36,371 bases of DNA, taken from NCBI RefSeq assembly GCF_029960815.1, contig NZ_JASBRE010000042.1, positions 1-36,371 on the forward strand. The letters run 5' to 3'. The notes under the pieces were generated by a model. It was not told the DNA's origin, searched no databases, and was given only the letters and a program-made list of their open reading frames with translations. Both the position numbers and the translations under genes were made by a program. The DNA is from Pseudomonas sp. AL03. Its GTDB lineage: Bacteria > Pseudomonadota > Gammaproteobacteria > Pseudomonadales > Pseudomonadaceae. Positions 1-7,897 of the stretch are shown here, one piece after another. The stretch's first letter is position 1; each line of letters starts with the position of its first letter.

Positions 1-14
1 GGCGAGTCCATACA

Positions 15-152
15 TAGCAGCTGGCGAAGCCTGCGTTCGGCTGCGTAGCAGTCGTCAATCCTGCCACCTCGGTTTACCTGGATTACCGCGTTGGCTGATT
101 TACGACTGCTACGCAGCCGGACGCAGCCGGACGCAGGCTTCGCCAGCTGCTA
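15..152. repeat. REP/BIME-like inverted repeat pair
   Basis: Two imperfect inverted arms face each other: 15-55 and 102-152, separated by 46 bases. The right arm is the reverse complement of the left apart from one substitution and a 10-base tandem duplication (ACGCAGCCGG at 111-120 and again at 121-130). Each arm can form its own GC-rich hairpin. Paired, intergenic, inverted elements of this kind are typical of Pseudomonas REP/BIME sequences. Assignment to a named REP family was not possible by eye. Confidence 0.75.
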
Positions 153-310
153 CAAAATCGCATGCCACTTATGCGGGCTACAGGCAGGCCATGAAACCAA
201 CGCGCTCGACTTGCTGTCTCTTTCTTTAACAGGATCAATCGTTTATTTACAGCTAGTCTTTAGCCTGAAGCGAACGACGGTCAGGTGGCGTGTCCGATCT
301 AAGGAAGCGA

Positions 311-589
311 ATGAACAAGCTCATTGTCGTAATAGCAGTACTGACACTGGCGGGCTGTACCACTAATGCCAAGACTCATGCGGTGCGTGGGGTCAGTGGC
401 ATCGAGATCGATTGTTCTGGATTGGGCTCGGGGTGGGAGAAGTGTCGCAAGCGAGCGAACAAGGAGTGCAAGGCGGAGGGCTACAAAGTTGTAGCCAGGT
501 CCGATGATGCCAAAGACGAGGATGAGTACCCCTTTGGCTTCAACCCCGCGGGCTATCTGACGCGCACCATGCTGGTTATCTGTAGATGA
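311..589 (+). CDS. small putative lipoprotein (hypothetical)
   Basis: A 92-residue protein with a short charged N-terminus, a hydrophobic stretch and a lipobox-like LAGC ending at about residue 17, so it is probably exported and lipid-anchored. The mature part has several further cysteines (in DCSG, KCRK, KECKA and the C-terminal VICR), which could form disulfides in the periplasm. I do not recognise a family and give no function. The start at 311 is preferred over an upstream in-frame ATG at 290 because AAGGAA lies just before it (301-306) and because it puts the signal sequence at the very N-terminus. It is separated from ihfB by about 150 bases and is probably its own transcription unit. 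Confidence 0.7.
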   Translation: MNKLIVVIAVLTLAGCTTNAKTHAVRGVSGIEIDCSGLGSGWEKCRKRANKECKAEGYKVVARSDDAKDEDEYPFGFNPAGYLTRTMLVICR

Positions 590-741
590 GTGCGAGAGTG
601 CACGATCAGTGTTCCGCTGCTCTGGAAGCGGGCATCTCATTGCGGGTGAAGAATGTCAAAAACTCGGGCTGTTCAAATTGATCCGGGCGTGCTAAAACCT
701 TTGAAGCGCTGATCTAGCTGCTTGAAAAAGAAGGGAAAAAT

Positions 742-1050
742 ATGACGAAGTCGGAGTTGATCGAACGAATTGTCACCCATCAAGGGCTGCTCTCATCCAA
801 GGATGTGGAGCTGGCCATCAAGACCATGCTCGAACAAATGTCCCAATGCCTGGCCACCGGTGATCGCATCGAGATCCGTGGGTTTGGCAGCTTCTCTTTG
901 CACTATCGCGCACCGCGCGTAGGTCGCAATCCAAAAACCGGTCAGTCCGTCAGCCTCGACGGCAAATTCGTGCCGCATTTCAAGCCAGGCAAGGAACTGC
1001 GTGATCGGGTGAACGAGGACGAGGAGGAGGGTTTTGACCTCCATAACTAA
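742..1050 (+). CDS. ihfB: integration host factor beta subunit
   Basis: This 102-residue protein is the beta subunit of IHF, the DNA-bending nucleoid protein that works as a heterodimer with IhfA in recombination, replication and promoter architecture. The sequence shows the whole HU/IHF fold: the N-terminal helical part beginning MTKSELIERI, the RIEIRGFGSF strand region and the beta-arm segment with GRNPKTG, which carries the proline that intercalates into DNA. The C-terminus is acidic (NEDEEEGF), as in other pseudomonad IhfB proteins. AAGGG is placed well before the ATG. The gene marks the conserved left border of the O-antigen locus in Pseudomonas; the LapA-like gene follows after 11 bases. 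Confidence 0.96.
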   Translation: MTKSELIERIVTHQGLLSSKDVELAIKTMLEQMSQCLATGDRIEIRGFGSFSLHYRAPRVGRNPKTGQSVSLDGKFVPHFKPGKELRDRVNEDEEEGFDLHN

Positions 1051-1061
1051 AGGGTCGGCGC

Positions 1062-1301
1062 ATGCGTAACCTCAAGCGTGTACTCCTTGGCGTAGTTATC
1101 CTGTTGCTGATTCTGGCGGTTCTGGCGTTTGTCCTGGAAAATCAACAATCGGTTTCCCTGCTGTTCCTGGGTTGGGCGGGGCCGCAACTGCCGGTATCGC
1201 TGGCCATGGTTGTTGCGTTGTTGATTGGGATGGTAATCGGGCCGATTCTTGGCTGGTTTCTGGGACGTACGTCCAGAGTTTCACGCAAGCGCCTTGTCTG
1301 A
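1062..1301 (+). CDS. LapA-domain (DUF1049) small inner-membrane protein
   Basis: A 79-residue protein with two hydrophobic helices, at about residues 7-26 and 44-66, joined by a short loop containing ENQQSVSLLFLGW, and with a basic C-terminal tail. The pattern of a first helix, an N-Q-x-V-x-L-x-F-L loop and a second glycine-rich helix is that of the lipopolysaccharide assembly protein A domain (LapA/YciS). In enterobacteria such proteins help regulate LPS synthesis; the role in Pseudomonas is less clear. It follows ihfB by 11 bases and is probably co-transcribed. In many pseudomonads the next gene is the chain-length regulator wzz, which is not found here. Confidence 0.85.
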   Translation: MRNLKRVLLGVVILLLILAVLAFVLENQQSVSLLFLGWAGPQLPVSLAMVVALLIGMVIGPILGWFLGRTSRVSRKRLV

Positions 1302-1531
1302 TTGCGGCATGATGCGTTAGGCGCACTAAACTTTAGCCACAGCTTGTCTATATCCATTAGTAAAACCGTCATTAAGCTGTAAAATGCTGCGCTTGTCCGA
1401 TAGTGGCATATGCCCACGTCGGTTCAAACTGACTCTGTCAGAGGCCTCAGCTGACTTGATGGCTTCTGCATTCATGGATTAGACAGTGCTCGGTTGGCGG
1501 CCCTGTCAGTAACTCAAGGGTATGGTTTCGC
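1302..1531. other. intergenic leader before the O-antigen genes
   Basis: A 230-base non-coding gap that probably carries the promoter of the rmlBDA operon. A TAAAAT hexamer at about 1379 could be a -10 box, but I see no convincing -35. The stretch starting CAGTGCTCGGT at about 1485 and ending in CGCGTG before the rmlB start resembles the two ends of the enterobacterial JUMPstart element, but the core GGCGGTAG is not present, so the match is weak. Confidence 0.35.
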
Positions 1532-2608
1532 GTGAAAATTCTAGTAACCGGCGGCGCCGGGTTTATCGGCTCGGCAGTCATCCGTCATATCATCTCCAAC
1601 ACTGCCGACTCTGTCGTTAACGTCGATAAGCTTACTTACGCCGGTAACCTTGAGTCATTGGCCGAAGTTAGCCTGAACGCGCGTTACGTGTTCGAGCGCG
1701 TCGACATTTGCGACCGCGATCAGATCGATCGCGTCCTGGGGGAACACCAACCGGATGCGATCATGCACCTGGCCGCAGAGTCCCACGTTGACCGCTCGAT
1801 CTCCGGCCCGTCTGAATTCATCCAGACCAACATCATCGGCACATACACCCTGCTGGAAGCTGCACGCCACTATTGGGCTTCGCTGGATGATGCGCGTAAA
1901 GACAACTTCCGTTTTCACCATATTTCGACTGACGAAGTTTACGGAGACCTCGAAGGTCCGGAAGACCTCTTCACCGAAACCACGCCGTACCAGCCAAGCT
2001 CGCCATACTCGGCCAGCAAGGCCAGTTCCGATCACCTTGTTCGCGCCTGGCGCCGTACTTACGGCTTGCCAACGCTGGTCACCAACTGCTCGAACAACTA
2101 CGGTCCATGCCACTTCCCCGAGAAGTTGATCCCGCTGATCATTCTCAATGCACTGGAAGGCAAGCCGCTGCCGGTCTACGGCAAGGGCAATCAGGTCCGG
2201 GACTGGCTCTACGTCGAAGACCACGCCCGCGCACTTTACAAAGTCGTGACCGACGGCGTGATCGGCGAGACGTACAACATCGGAGGCCATAACGAAAAGC
2301 AAAATATCGAAGTGGTGCATACCCTGTGCGCACTGCTCGACGAACTGCGTCCCGATTCTGCTCACCGTCCACATGCCAGCTTGATCACCTATGTTCAGGA
2401 TCGCCCGGGTCACGACCAGCGTTATGCAATCGACGCCAGCAAAATTCAGCGTGAGCTGGGTTGGACGCCGGAAGAAACCTTTGAAACCGGTATTCGCAAG
2501 ACTGTCGAGTGGTACCTCGACAACACTGAATGGGTGGCTCACGTGAAGAGCGGCAGCTACCAGCAGTGGATCGACCAGAACTACGGAGATCGCTCGAGCA
2601 AGTCATGA
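1532..2608 (+). CDS. rmlB: dTDP-glucose 4,6-dehydratase
   Basis: RmlB (RfbB) converts dTDP-glucose to dTDP-4-keto-6-deoxyglucose with a bound NAD. The 358-residue protein has the Rossmann motif TGGAGFIG (residues 6-13), the Thr-Asp-Glu catalytic trio in STDEVYGD (133-135) and the YxxxK pair in YSASK (Tyr159, Lys163). Length and motifs are those of the family. The start is GTG at 1532 (GTGAAAATTCTAG), giving MKILVTGGAG. The rmlD start overlaps the stop as ATGA. The product is the branch point for two routes here: dTDP-L-rhamnose, and the 3-amino sugar made by the minus-strand module at 24565-27552. Confidence 0.96.
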   Translation: MKILVTGGAGFIGSAVIRHIISNTADSVVNVDKLTYAGNLESLAEVSLNARYVFERVDICDRDQIDRVLGEHQPDAIMHLAAESHVDRSISGPSEFIQTNIIGTYTLLEAARHYWASLDDARKDNFRFHHISTDEVYGDLEGPEDLFTETTPYQPSSPYSASKASSDHLVRAWRRTYGLPTLVTNCSNNYGPCHFPEKLIPLIILNALEGKPLPVYGKGNQVRDWLYVEDHARALYKVVTDGVIGETYNIGGHNEKQNIEVVHTLCALLDELRPDSAHRPHASLITYVQDRPGHDQRYAIDASKIQRELGWTPEETFETGIRKTVEWYLDNTEWVAHVKSGSYQQWIDQNYGDRSSKS

Positions 2609-3498
2609 AAATCCTCCTGCTGGGAAAAAACGGCCAAGTGGGCTGGGAGCTGCAACGCTCCCTCGCGCCGCTTGGTGAGTTGATCGCCCTGGATCGTCAC
2701 GCGGTCGATGGTTTGTTCGGTGACCTGTCTGACCTCGACGGATTGCGTGCGACGATTCGCCAGGTCAAACCCGACGTCATCGTTAATGCTGCGGCGTACA
2801 CTGCCGTCGATAAAGCCGAGTCCGAGACCGAGCTGGCCGACCGTGTGAACGGACAAGCATGCCAGGTCATGGCTGAGGAGACTGCGTCCTTGGGCGCCTG
2901 GCTGATTCATTACTCGACCGACTATGTCTTCAGTGGCCAGGGTTCGACACCATGGCAGGAGACAGATGCTGTCGCACCCGTGAATCACTACGGCATCAGC
3001 AAAGTGGCTGGCGAGCAGGCGATAATCGCGTCTGGCTGCAAACATCTGATCTTCCGGACCAGTTGGGGTTATGGCACTCGTGGCAACAACTTCGCTAAGA
3101 CCATGTTGCGTCTGGCCAAGGAACAAGAAACCTTGAGCGTAATCTCCGACCAGGTCGGAGCTCCAACAGGTGCTGACCTGATTGCCGACGTGACTGCGTT
3201 GGCCATTCAGCAAGTCATGCAGCGCCCCGAATTGGCAGGCCTGTATCACTTGGCGGCCAGTGGTGAAGTGTCCTGGCACGGCTATGCTAGCCATGTGATC
3301 GACTTCGCCCAAGCCAACGGCGAGCAGCTTGCCGTAACGGCGATCAATCCGATTGAAACGATCGCTTATCCAACACCGGCGCGCCGCCCTCTGAATTCGC
3401 GTTTAAATACTCAGAAGCTACGTGACAATTTTTCTCTACACTTGCCGGATTGGCAAAGTGGCGTAACCCGAATGCTTAGGGAAGTTCTGAATAAATGA
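2605..3498 (+). CDS. rmlD: dTDP-4-dehydrorhamnose reductase
   Basis: RmlD (RfbD) performs the last, NAD(P)H-dependent step of dTDP-L-rhamnose synthesis. The 297-residue protein begins MKILLLGKNGQVG, with the GxxGQxG nucleotide motif, and has YSTDYVFSG and the YGISK catalytic pair further on. An in-frame ATG upstream at 2530 is rejected because it lies inside rmlB; the start at 2605 gives an ATGA overlap with rmlB and puts the Rossmann strand at the N-terminus. The enzyme needs the product of the epimerase RmlC, which is not encoded in this window, so RmlC must come from elsewhere if RmlD is active. Confidence 0.95.
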   Translation: MKILLLGKNGQVGWELQRSLAPLGELIALDRHAVDGLFGDLSDLDGLRATIRQVKPDVIVNAAAYTAVDKAESETELADRVNGQACQVMAEETASLGAWLIHYSTDYVFSGQGSTPWQETDAVAPVNHYGISKVAGEQAIIASGCKHLIFRTSWGYGTRGNNFAKTMLRLAKEQETLSVISDQVGAPTGADLIADVTALAIQQVMQRPELAGLYHLAASGEVSWHGYASHVIDFAQANGEQLAVTAINPIETIAYPTPARRPLNSRLNTQKLRDNFSLHLPDWQSGVTRMLREVLNK

Positions 3499-4385
3499 GC
3501 ACGACCAATCGTAAAGGCATCATCCTCGCCGGCGGCTCGGGTACGCGCCTGCATCCGTTAACCCTCGGCGTGTCCAAACAGATGCTGCCGATCTACGACA
3601 AGCCGATGATCTTTTATCCTTTGTCGGTGCTTATGCTCGCGGGCATGCGTGAAGTTCTGATCATCTCCACGCCTGAGGATCTGCCGAACTTCCGCAAGTT
3701 GTTGGGAGACGGCAGCCTGTACGGTATCAAACTGACCTACGCCGAACAGCCTAGCCCAGACGGCCTGGCGCAAGCCTTCATTATCGGCGAAGAGTTCATT
3801 GGCAAAGATCCTTGCTGTCTGATTCTGGGTGATAACATTTTCTATGGTCAGTACTTCACGGACCACTTGCGTTCCGCCAACAATCAAGTTCACGGTGCGA
3901 CCGTATTTGGCTATCACGTGTCTGATCCGGAACGTTTCGGTGTTGTGGAATTCGACGCAACCGGTCGGGTGCTGAGCATCGAAGAGAAACCGCTGAAACC
4001 CAAGTCCAACTATGCGGTAACCGGTTTGTACTTCTACGACAATCAGGTTGTCGAGATCGCCAAGAGCATCAAGCCGTCCGAGCGCGGCGAGCTTGAAATC
4101 ACCGACGTGAACCGTGCTTACCTTGAGCAGAAGACCCTGAAAGTCGAAATGCTTCGTCGCGGCTTCGCTTGGCTGGATACCGGGACTCACGACTCGCTGC
4201 TTGAGGCTAGCCACTTCGTGCATACCATCGAGAAGCGCCAAGGTTTGAAGGTGGCTTGCCTGGAGGAGATTGCCTACAACAGCGGGTGGATCTCTGCAGC
4301 CGAGCTGTCAGCACAAGCTAAGCGCCTTGGAAAGACAGGTTATGGTCACTACCTGGAGAAACTGCTGGAGACGCATGATCGCTGA
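3495..4385 (+). CDS. rmlA: glucose-1-phosphate thymidylyltransferase
   Basis: RmlA (RfbA) makes dTDP-glucose from dTTP and glucose-1-phosphate. The 296-residue protein has the nucleotidyltransferase signature GGSGTRL (residues 13-19), Lys28 in SKQMLPIYDKP, the metal-binding Asp in LGDNIFYG (Asp113) and EEKP later. Its length is typical for the homotetrameric enzyme, which is normally feedback-inhibited by dTDP-rhamnose. The ATG overlaps the rmlD stop (ATGA), so rmlB, rmlD and rmlA form one tightly coupled operon. In most bacteria rmlC follows; here a 446-base non-coding gap follows instead. Confidence 0.96.
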   Translation: MSTTNRKGIILAGGSGTRLHPLTLGVSKQMLPIYDKPMIFYPLSVLMLAGMREVLIISTPEDLPNFRKLLGDGSLYGIKLTYAEQPSPDGLAQAFIIGEEFIGKDPCCLILGDNIFYGQYFTDHLRSANNQVHGATVFGYHVSDPERFGVVEFDATGRVLSIEEKPLKPKSNYAVTGLYFYDNQVVEIAKSIKPSERGELEITDVNRAYLEQKTLKVEMLRRGFAWLDTGTHDSLLEASHFVHTIEKRQGLKVACLEEIAYNSGWISAAELSAQAKRLGKTGYGHYLEKLLETHDR

Positions 4386-4831
4386 GATTTGATCGGTGCT
4401 GGAGGTTGATGTAATTTTGATGGCGTGCAATTGCTTGTTTTCAAATGATTTTTTATCTCCGGTCGGCGCATGAGTTATTAATTCGCGGTACTACCTTGTA
4501 GAATGACCGACAGAATTATCTGATCCCGTTCAGCATTGCATCTCAATCTCAATTGACCCGCTTTTCCTTTCAAAGGATGGGCGCCATTGTCGAGATTTCC
4601 TTTCATAAAAAGCGTTAGCCGGCAGGAAGATCCGATAAGTGGTAGAGGGCATCAATTCGGGAGGCGCCAGGCATAGAAGCCGATGGGTTTGGATCGAAGT
4701 CGAGCTGTCACCCTTGCAATCGCTTCGAGCAAAGAGTTTGCATCGATCACGGTGCAGGAATGACCGGAAAACATAACTGAGCCCCACTTTCTGGACGTAT
4801 CTGCCAGAAGGGGGGATTAAGGATTTAGAGC
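4386..4831. other. 446-base gap between rmlA and manC
   Basis: No gene is supported here; the open frames on the minus strand have no start signal or recognisable family. The first 120 bases are AT-rich, and a TAGAAT at 4499-4504 with TTATTA 18 bases upstream is a weak sigma-70-like candidate. Near the end, CCCC-ACT-TTCTGG (4782-4794) can pair with CCAGAAGGGG (4804-4813), a hairpin shortly before the manC start that might affect its expression. An rmlC gene or a remnant of one was looked for and not seen. Confidence 0.5.
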
Positions 4832-6274
4832 ATGGAACTGATTCCCGTAATTTTGTCTGGCGGAGTGGGCAGCCGGTTGTGGCCTGTTTCTCGTGAAGCC
4901 CATCCAAAGCCGTTTATGGAACTGCCAGATGGCCAGAATCTAATCCAGAAAACCTTCCTTCGTGCTTCGCGCCTGGAAGGTGTAGTGGAAGTTCTGACGG
5001 TGACCAACCGGGAACTCCTGTTCAAGACCGAAGACGAGTACGGCGCAGTCAATACTGCTAAGCACGCTCAAGGCTTCATTCTGGAACCTTTCGGTCGTAA
5101 CACCGCTGCGGCCGTCGCAGCCGCCGCGCTTCAGCTGGAATCCACACATGGGCCCGACGCCCAAATGCTGGTACTGGCCGCTGACCATCTGATACAAGAC
5201 GAAGAAGCCTTTGCTGCGGCCGTATCCAGTGCGATGACGCTTGCCGCCGACGGCTGGCTCGTAACGTTCGGTATTCAGCCGACGTACCCTGAAACCGGAT
5301 TTGGCTACATCGAAGCGCAAAAAGATGCCCCGCTGAAGGGCGGCCTGAAAGTAGCGCGCTTTGTCGAAAAACCTAATCTTGACACCGCTCAAGCGTATGT
5401 CAGCGCAGGTAACTACTACTGGAACTCCGGGATGTTCTGCTTCCGGGTGGGTACTGTCCTCGAAGAGCTTCGTCAGCATGCTCCGGACGTAGTGGAAGCA
5501 GTCAGCAAAACGATCGAAGCATCGCGCCTTACTTCATCCACCAAGTACCGTTGCCTTGCGCTCGATGCTGATGCGTTCGCTGAGGTGCCGGATATCTCCA
5601 TCGACTACGCGTTGATGGAACGCTCCTCCAAAGTCGCGACTGTTCCCTGTGACATCGGCTGGAGTGACATCGGTTCCTGGAACGCTGTCAGTGAGCTGAC
5701 CGAACCAGACGAGAACGGTAACCGCTTTGAAGGCGAGGTGTTGTCCCACGACTCTCGCAACAACTACGTAAACAGTGAAAGTCGGCTTACCGCGCTGGTC
5801 GGTGTCGAGGACTTGCTGGTCATCGACACGCCCGACGCGGTGATGATTGCCCACAAGGACCACGCCCAAGACGTGAAGCATATCGTCAGCCAGCTCAAGG
5901 CCTGCAGTCACACGGTTCATTTGCTCCATCGCACCGTGCATCGCCCTTGGGGCACTTACACGACGCTGGAAAATGGCGAGCGCTTCAAGATCAAGCGCAT
6001 TGTGGTGAAGCCCAAGGCGTCTCTGTCCCTGCAAATGCATCACCACAGAAGCGAGCACTGGATCGTTGTCAGCGGGATGGCTAAGGTCATCAACGACCAA
6101 CAGGAGTTGATGTTGAACACCAATGAGTCCACCTTCATTCGTGCCGGCCATCAGCACCGCTTGATGAACCCGGGAGTTATCGACCTGGTGATGATTGAAG
6201 TGCAAAGTGGCGACTATCTTGGCGAGGACGATATCGTTCGTTTCGACGATATTTACGGTCGCGTCGATAAGTAA
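4832..6274 (+). CDS. manC: mannose-1-phosphate guanylyltransferase / mannose-6-phosphate isomerase
   Basis: A bifunctional, AlgA/WbpW-type enzyme of 480 residues. The N-terminal nucleotidyltransferase domain (about 1-290) makes GDP-mannose and carries GGVGSRLWPVSRE and FVEKP. The C-terminal cupin (about 350-475) isomerises fructose-6-phosphate and mannose-6-phosphate; it has RPWGTYT, the metal-site region with HHHRSEHW, and a late AGHQHR. Type II PMI-GMPs of pseudomonads have this length and order. It begins the GDP-sugar block (manC, phosphomannomutase, gmd, per) and has its own intrinsic terminator at 6294-6330. The symbol wbpW would also fit because the neighbours resemble the common-antigen set of P. 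aeruginosa. Confidence 0.95.
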   Translation: MELIPVILSGGVGSRLWPVSREAHPKPFMELPDGQNLIQKTFLRASRLEGVVEVLTVTNRELLFKTEDEYGAVNTAKHAQGFILEPFGRNTAAAVAAAALQLESTHGPDAQMLVLAADHLIQDEEAFAAAVSSAMTLAADGWLVTFGIQPTYPETGFGYIEAQKDAPLKGGLKVARFVEKPNLDTAQAYVSAGNYYWNSGMFCFRVGTVLEELRQHAPDVVEAVSKTIEASRLTSSTKYRCLALDADAFAEVPDISIDYALMERSSKVATVPCDIGWSDIGSWNAVSELTEPDENGNRFEGEVLSHDSRNNYVNSESRLTALVGVEDLLVIDTPDAVMIAHKDHAQDVKHIVSQLKACSHTVHLLHRTVHRPWGTYTTLENGERFKIKRIVVKPKASLSLQMHHHRSEHWIVVSGMAKVINDQQELMLNTNESTFIRAGHQHRLMNPGVIDLVMIEVQSGDYLGEDDIVRFDDIYGRVDK

Positions 6275-6293
6275 CAGCGCCGGCGCATTTGTA

Positions 6294-6330
6294 AGCCAGA
6301 TCGGTGGGTTTCCACCGGTCAGGCTTTTTT
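6294..6330 (+). terminator. intrinsic terminator after manC
   Basis: AGCC-AGATCGGTGG (6294-6307) pairs with CCACCGGTC-AGGCT (6312-6325) around a GTTT loop, with one G-T pair and a mismatch, and is followed directly by six T. It is a good rho-independent terminator for plus-strand transcripts coming from manC, so the next gene is either attenuated or has its own promoter in the remaining 90 bases. Confidence 0.85.
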
Positions 6331-6422
6331 GCATTTGGCCTGTTCCTGACGCATTTCCATTCTGATGAGAGAGCAGAGCCGTCAATCGGCCTTGCTTCCA
6401 CATACCTCAGCAAGAGAGCGGT

Positions 6423-7796
6423 ATGACTACCCCGATCAAAACCCAGTGTTTCAAAGCGTATGACATTCGTGGCCAAGTACCGTCCGATCTCAATGCCGAT
6501 GTGGCCTACCGGATAGGCCGGGCCATGGTTGTCGAGTTGCAAGGCAAAAACATTGTGCTGGGGCGGGATATGCGGCTCGAAAGCCCGATGCTGGCAGAGG
6601 CGATGACACGTGGGTTGCTTGAGGCCGGTGCCAATGTCATCGATATTGGTTTGTGCGGCACCGAAGAGGTCTACTTTGCCACCAGCGCATTCAAGGCGGA
6701 TGGCGGAGTGATGATCACCGCAAGCCATAATCCCAAGGGTTACAACGGGATGAAGCTTGTGAAATCCGAGTCCCGGCCTATCAGTGGCGACACCGGGCTC
6801 AATGCCATACGTGATCGCGTGGAAAATGGTGATTTAGGCACTCTGGCTATCACTCTTGGTGAAGTTCGATTCGAGCTGGATAAGACGGCCTACATCGAGC
6901 ACCTACTCAGTTACGTCAATGTTGCAGATCTCAAACCGCTGAAAATCTTGGCCGACCCGGGCAACGGCGCTGCCGGGCCTGTGTTGCAGGAATTGATCAA
7001 AAAACTGCCCTTCGAATGGGTAGTCATCAACGCAGAACCCGATGGCAACTTCCCCAATGGTGTGCCCAATCCGCTACTTCCAGAAAACCGTACGCTGACA
7101 CGTCAAGCGTTGTTGGCGGACGGCTGCGATTTGGGTATCGCGTGGGATGGCGACTTTGATCGCTGCTTCTTTTTCGACCAGAACGGCCGCTTCATCGAGG
7201 GCTATTACCTGGTCGGCCTGTTGGCTGAAATGCTGCTCAAGAAGAACCCTGGCTCAAAGATCATCCATGATCCAAGGTTGACCTGGAACACGATCGATCA
7301 GGTTCGATTGGCGGGCGGTGTTTCAGTACAATGCAAGACCGGGCACGCATTCATCAAAGAGCGCATGCGTCTGGAGGATGCAATCTACGGCGGTGAGATG
7401 AGTGCTCACCATTACTTTCGGGATTTTGCCTATTGTGACAGCGGCATGATCCCCTGGCTGCTGGTGGCCGCATTGATGTCTGCCTCGGGAAAAAATTTAG
7501 CCCAGCTTGTTGATGAGCGTATTGCCGCCTATCCATGTAGTGGCGAAATCAACTATCGGGTAAACGATGTATCCGCGGCGCTGAAGGAGGTCCTGGCACA
7601 TTATTTACCTGAAGGGCCTCACCTCGATCAAACCGATGGCGTCGGTCTGGAGTTTCCCGACTGGCGATTCAATCTGCGAGGTTCAAACACAGAACCTTTG
7701 TTGAGGTTGAATGTGGAAAGTAAAAGAGACCCAGAGCTGGTAGCGGTAAAGGTTAAAGAAATTGAGGAACTGCTGAACAGTAGATATATGGAATGA
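6423..7796 (+). CDS. manB: phosphomannomutase (AlgC/ManB family)
   Basis: This 457-residue alpha-D-phosphohexomutase interconverts mannose-6-phosphate and mannose-1-phosphate and so feeds ManC. The phosphoserine loop TASHNPKGYNG (Ser101), the metal-binding DGDFDR (Asp242, Asp244, Asp246), the sugar-binding GEMSAHHYF and the phosphate-binding RGSNTEP near the C-terminus are all present and in order. AlgC-type enzymes often also act on glucose phosphates; the sequence does not decide this. It sits between the manC terminator and gmd, about 100 bases from gmd. Confidence 0.94.
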   Translation: MTTPIKTQCFKAYDIRGQVPSDLNADVAYRIGRAMVVELQGKNIVLGRDMRLESPMLAEAMTRGLLEAGANVIDIGLCGTEEVYFATSAFKADGGVMITASHNPKGYNGMKLVKSESRPISGDTGLNAIRDRVENGDLGTLAITLGEVRFELDKTAYIEHLLSYVNVADLKPLKILADPGNGAAGPVLQELIKKLPFEWVVINAEPDGNFPNGVPNPLLPENRTLTRQALLADGCDLGIAWDGDFDRCFFFDQNGRFIEGYYLVGLLAEMLLKKNPGSKIIHDPRLTWNTIDQVRLAGGVSVQCKTGHAFIKERMRLEDAIYGGEMSAHHYFRDFAYCDSGMIPWLLVAALMSASGKNLAQLVDERIAAYPCSGEINYRVNDVSAALKEVLAHYLPEGPHLDQTDGVGLEFPDWRFNLRGSNTEPLLRLNVESKRDPELVAVKVKEIEELLNSRYME

Positions 7797-7897
7797 CAAA
7801 GCGGTTCTCACTTCCAGAAGGACAGTGAAGGGCAGCAACGAGTTGAGTCTATTTTAGAGACTTACTGTTCGATTGATTAATTCAAAATGGTGAAAAA

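Noticed and set aside
91..366. Open frame at the left edge
   Set aside because: It runs through the right REP arm and into the lipoprotein gene in another frame, has no ribosome site and its text looks random.
1485..1531. JUMPstart/ops-like element upstream of rmlB
   Set aside because: The two ends resemble the consensus (CAGTGCTC..GGT and CGCGTG), but the core GGCGGTAG is missing and the spacing is off; kept only as a remark in the gap entry.
1655..2542. Long open frame antisense to rmlB (and similar ones antisense to manC, per and the FabF-like gene)
   Set aside because: These mirror GC-rich coding genes with strong codon bias; none has a recognisable motif or start context.
4530..4907. 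Minus-strand open frame in the rmlA-manC gap
   Set aside because: No ribosome site, low-complexity text, and it extends into the manC start; no family resemblance.
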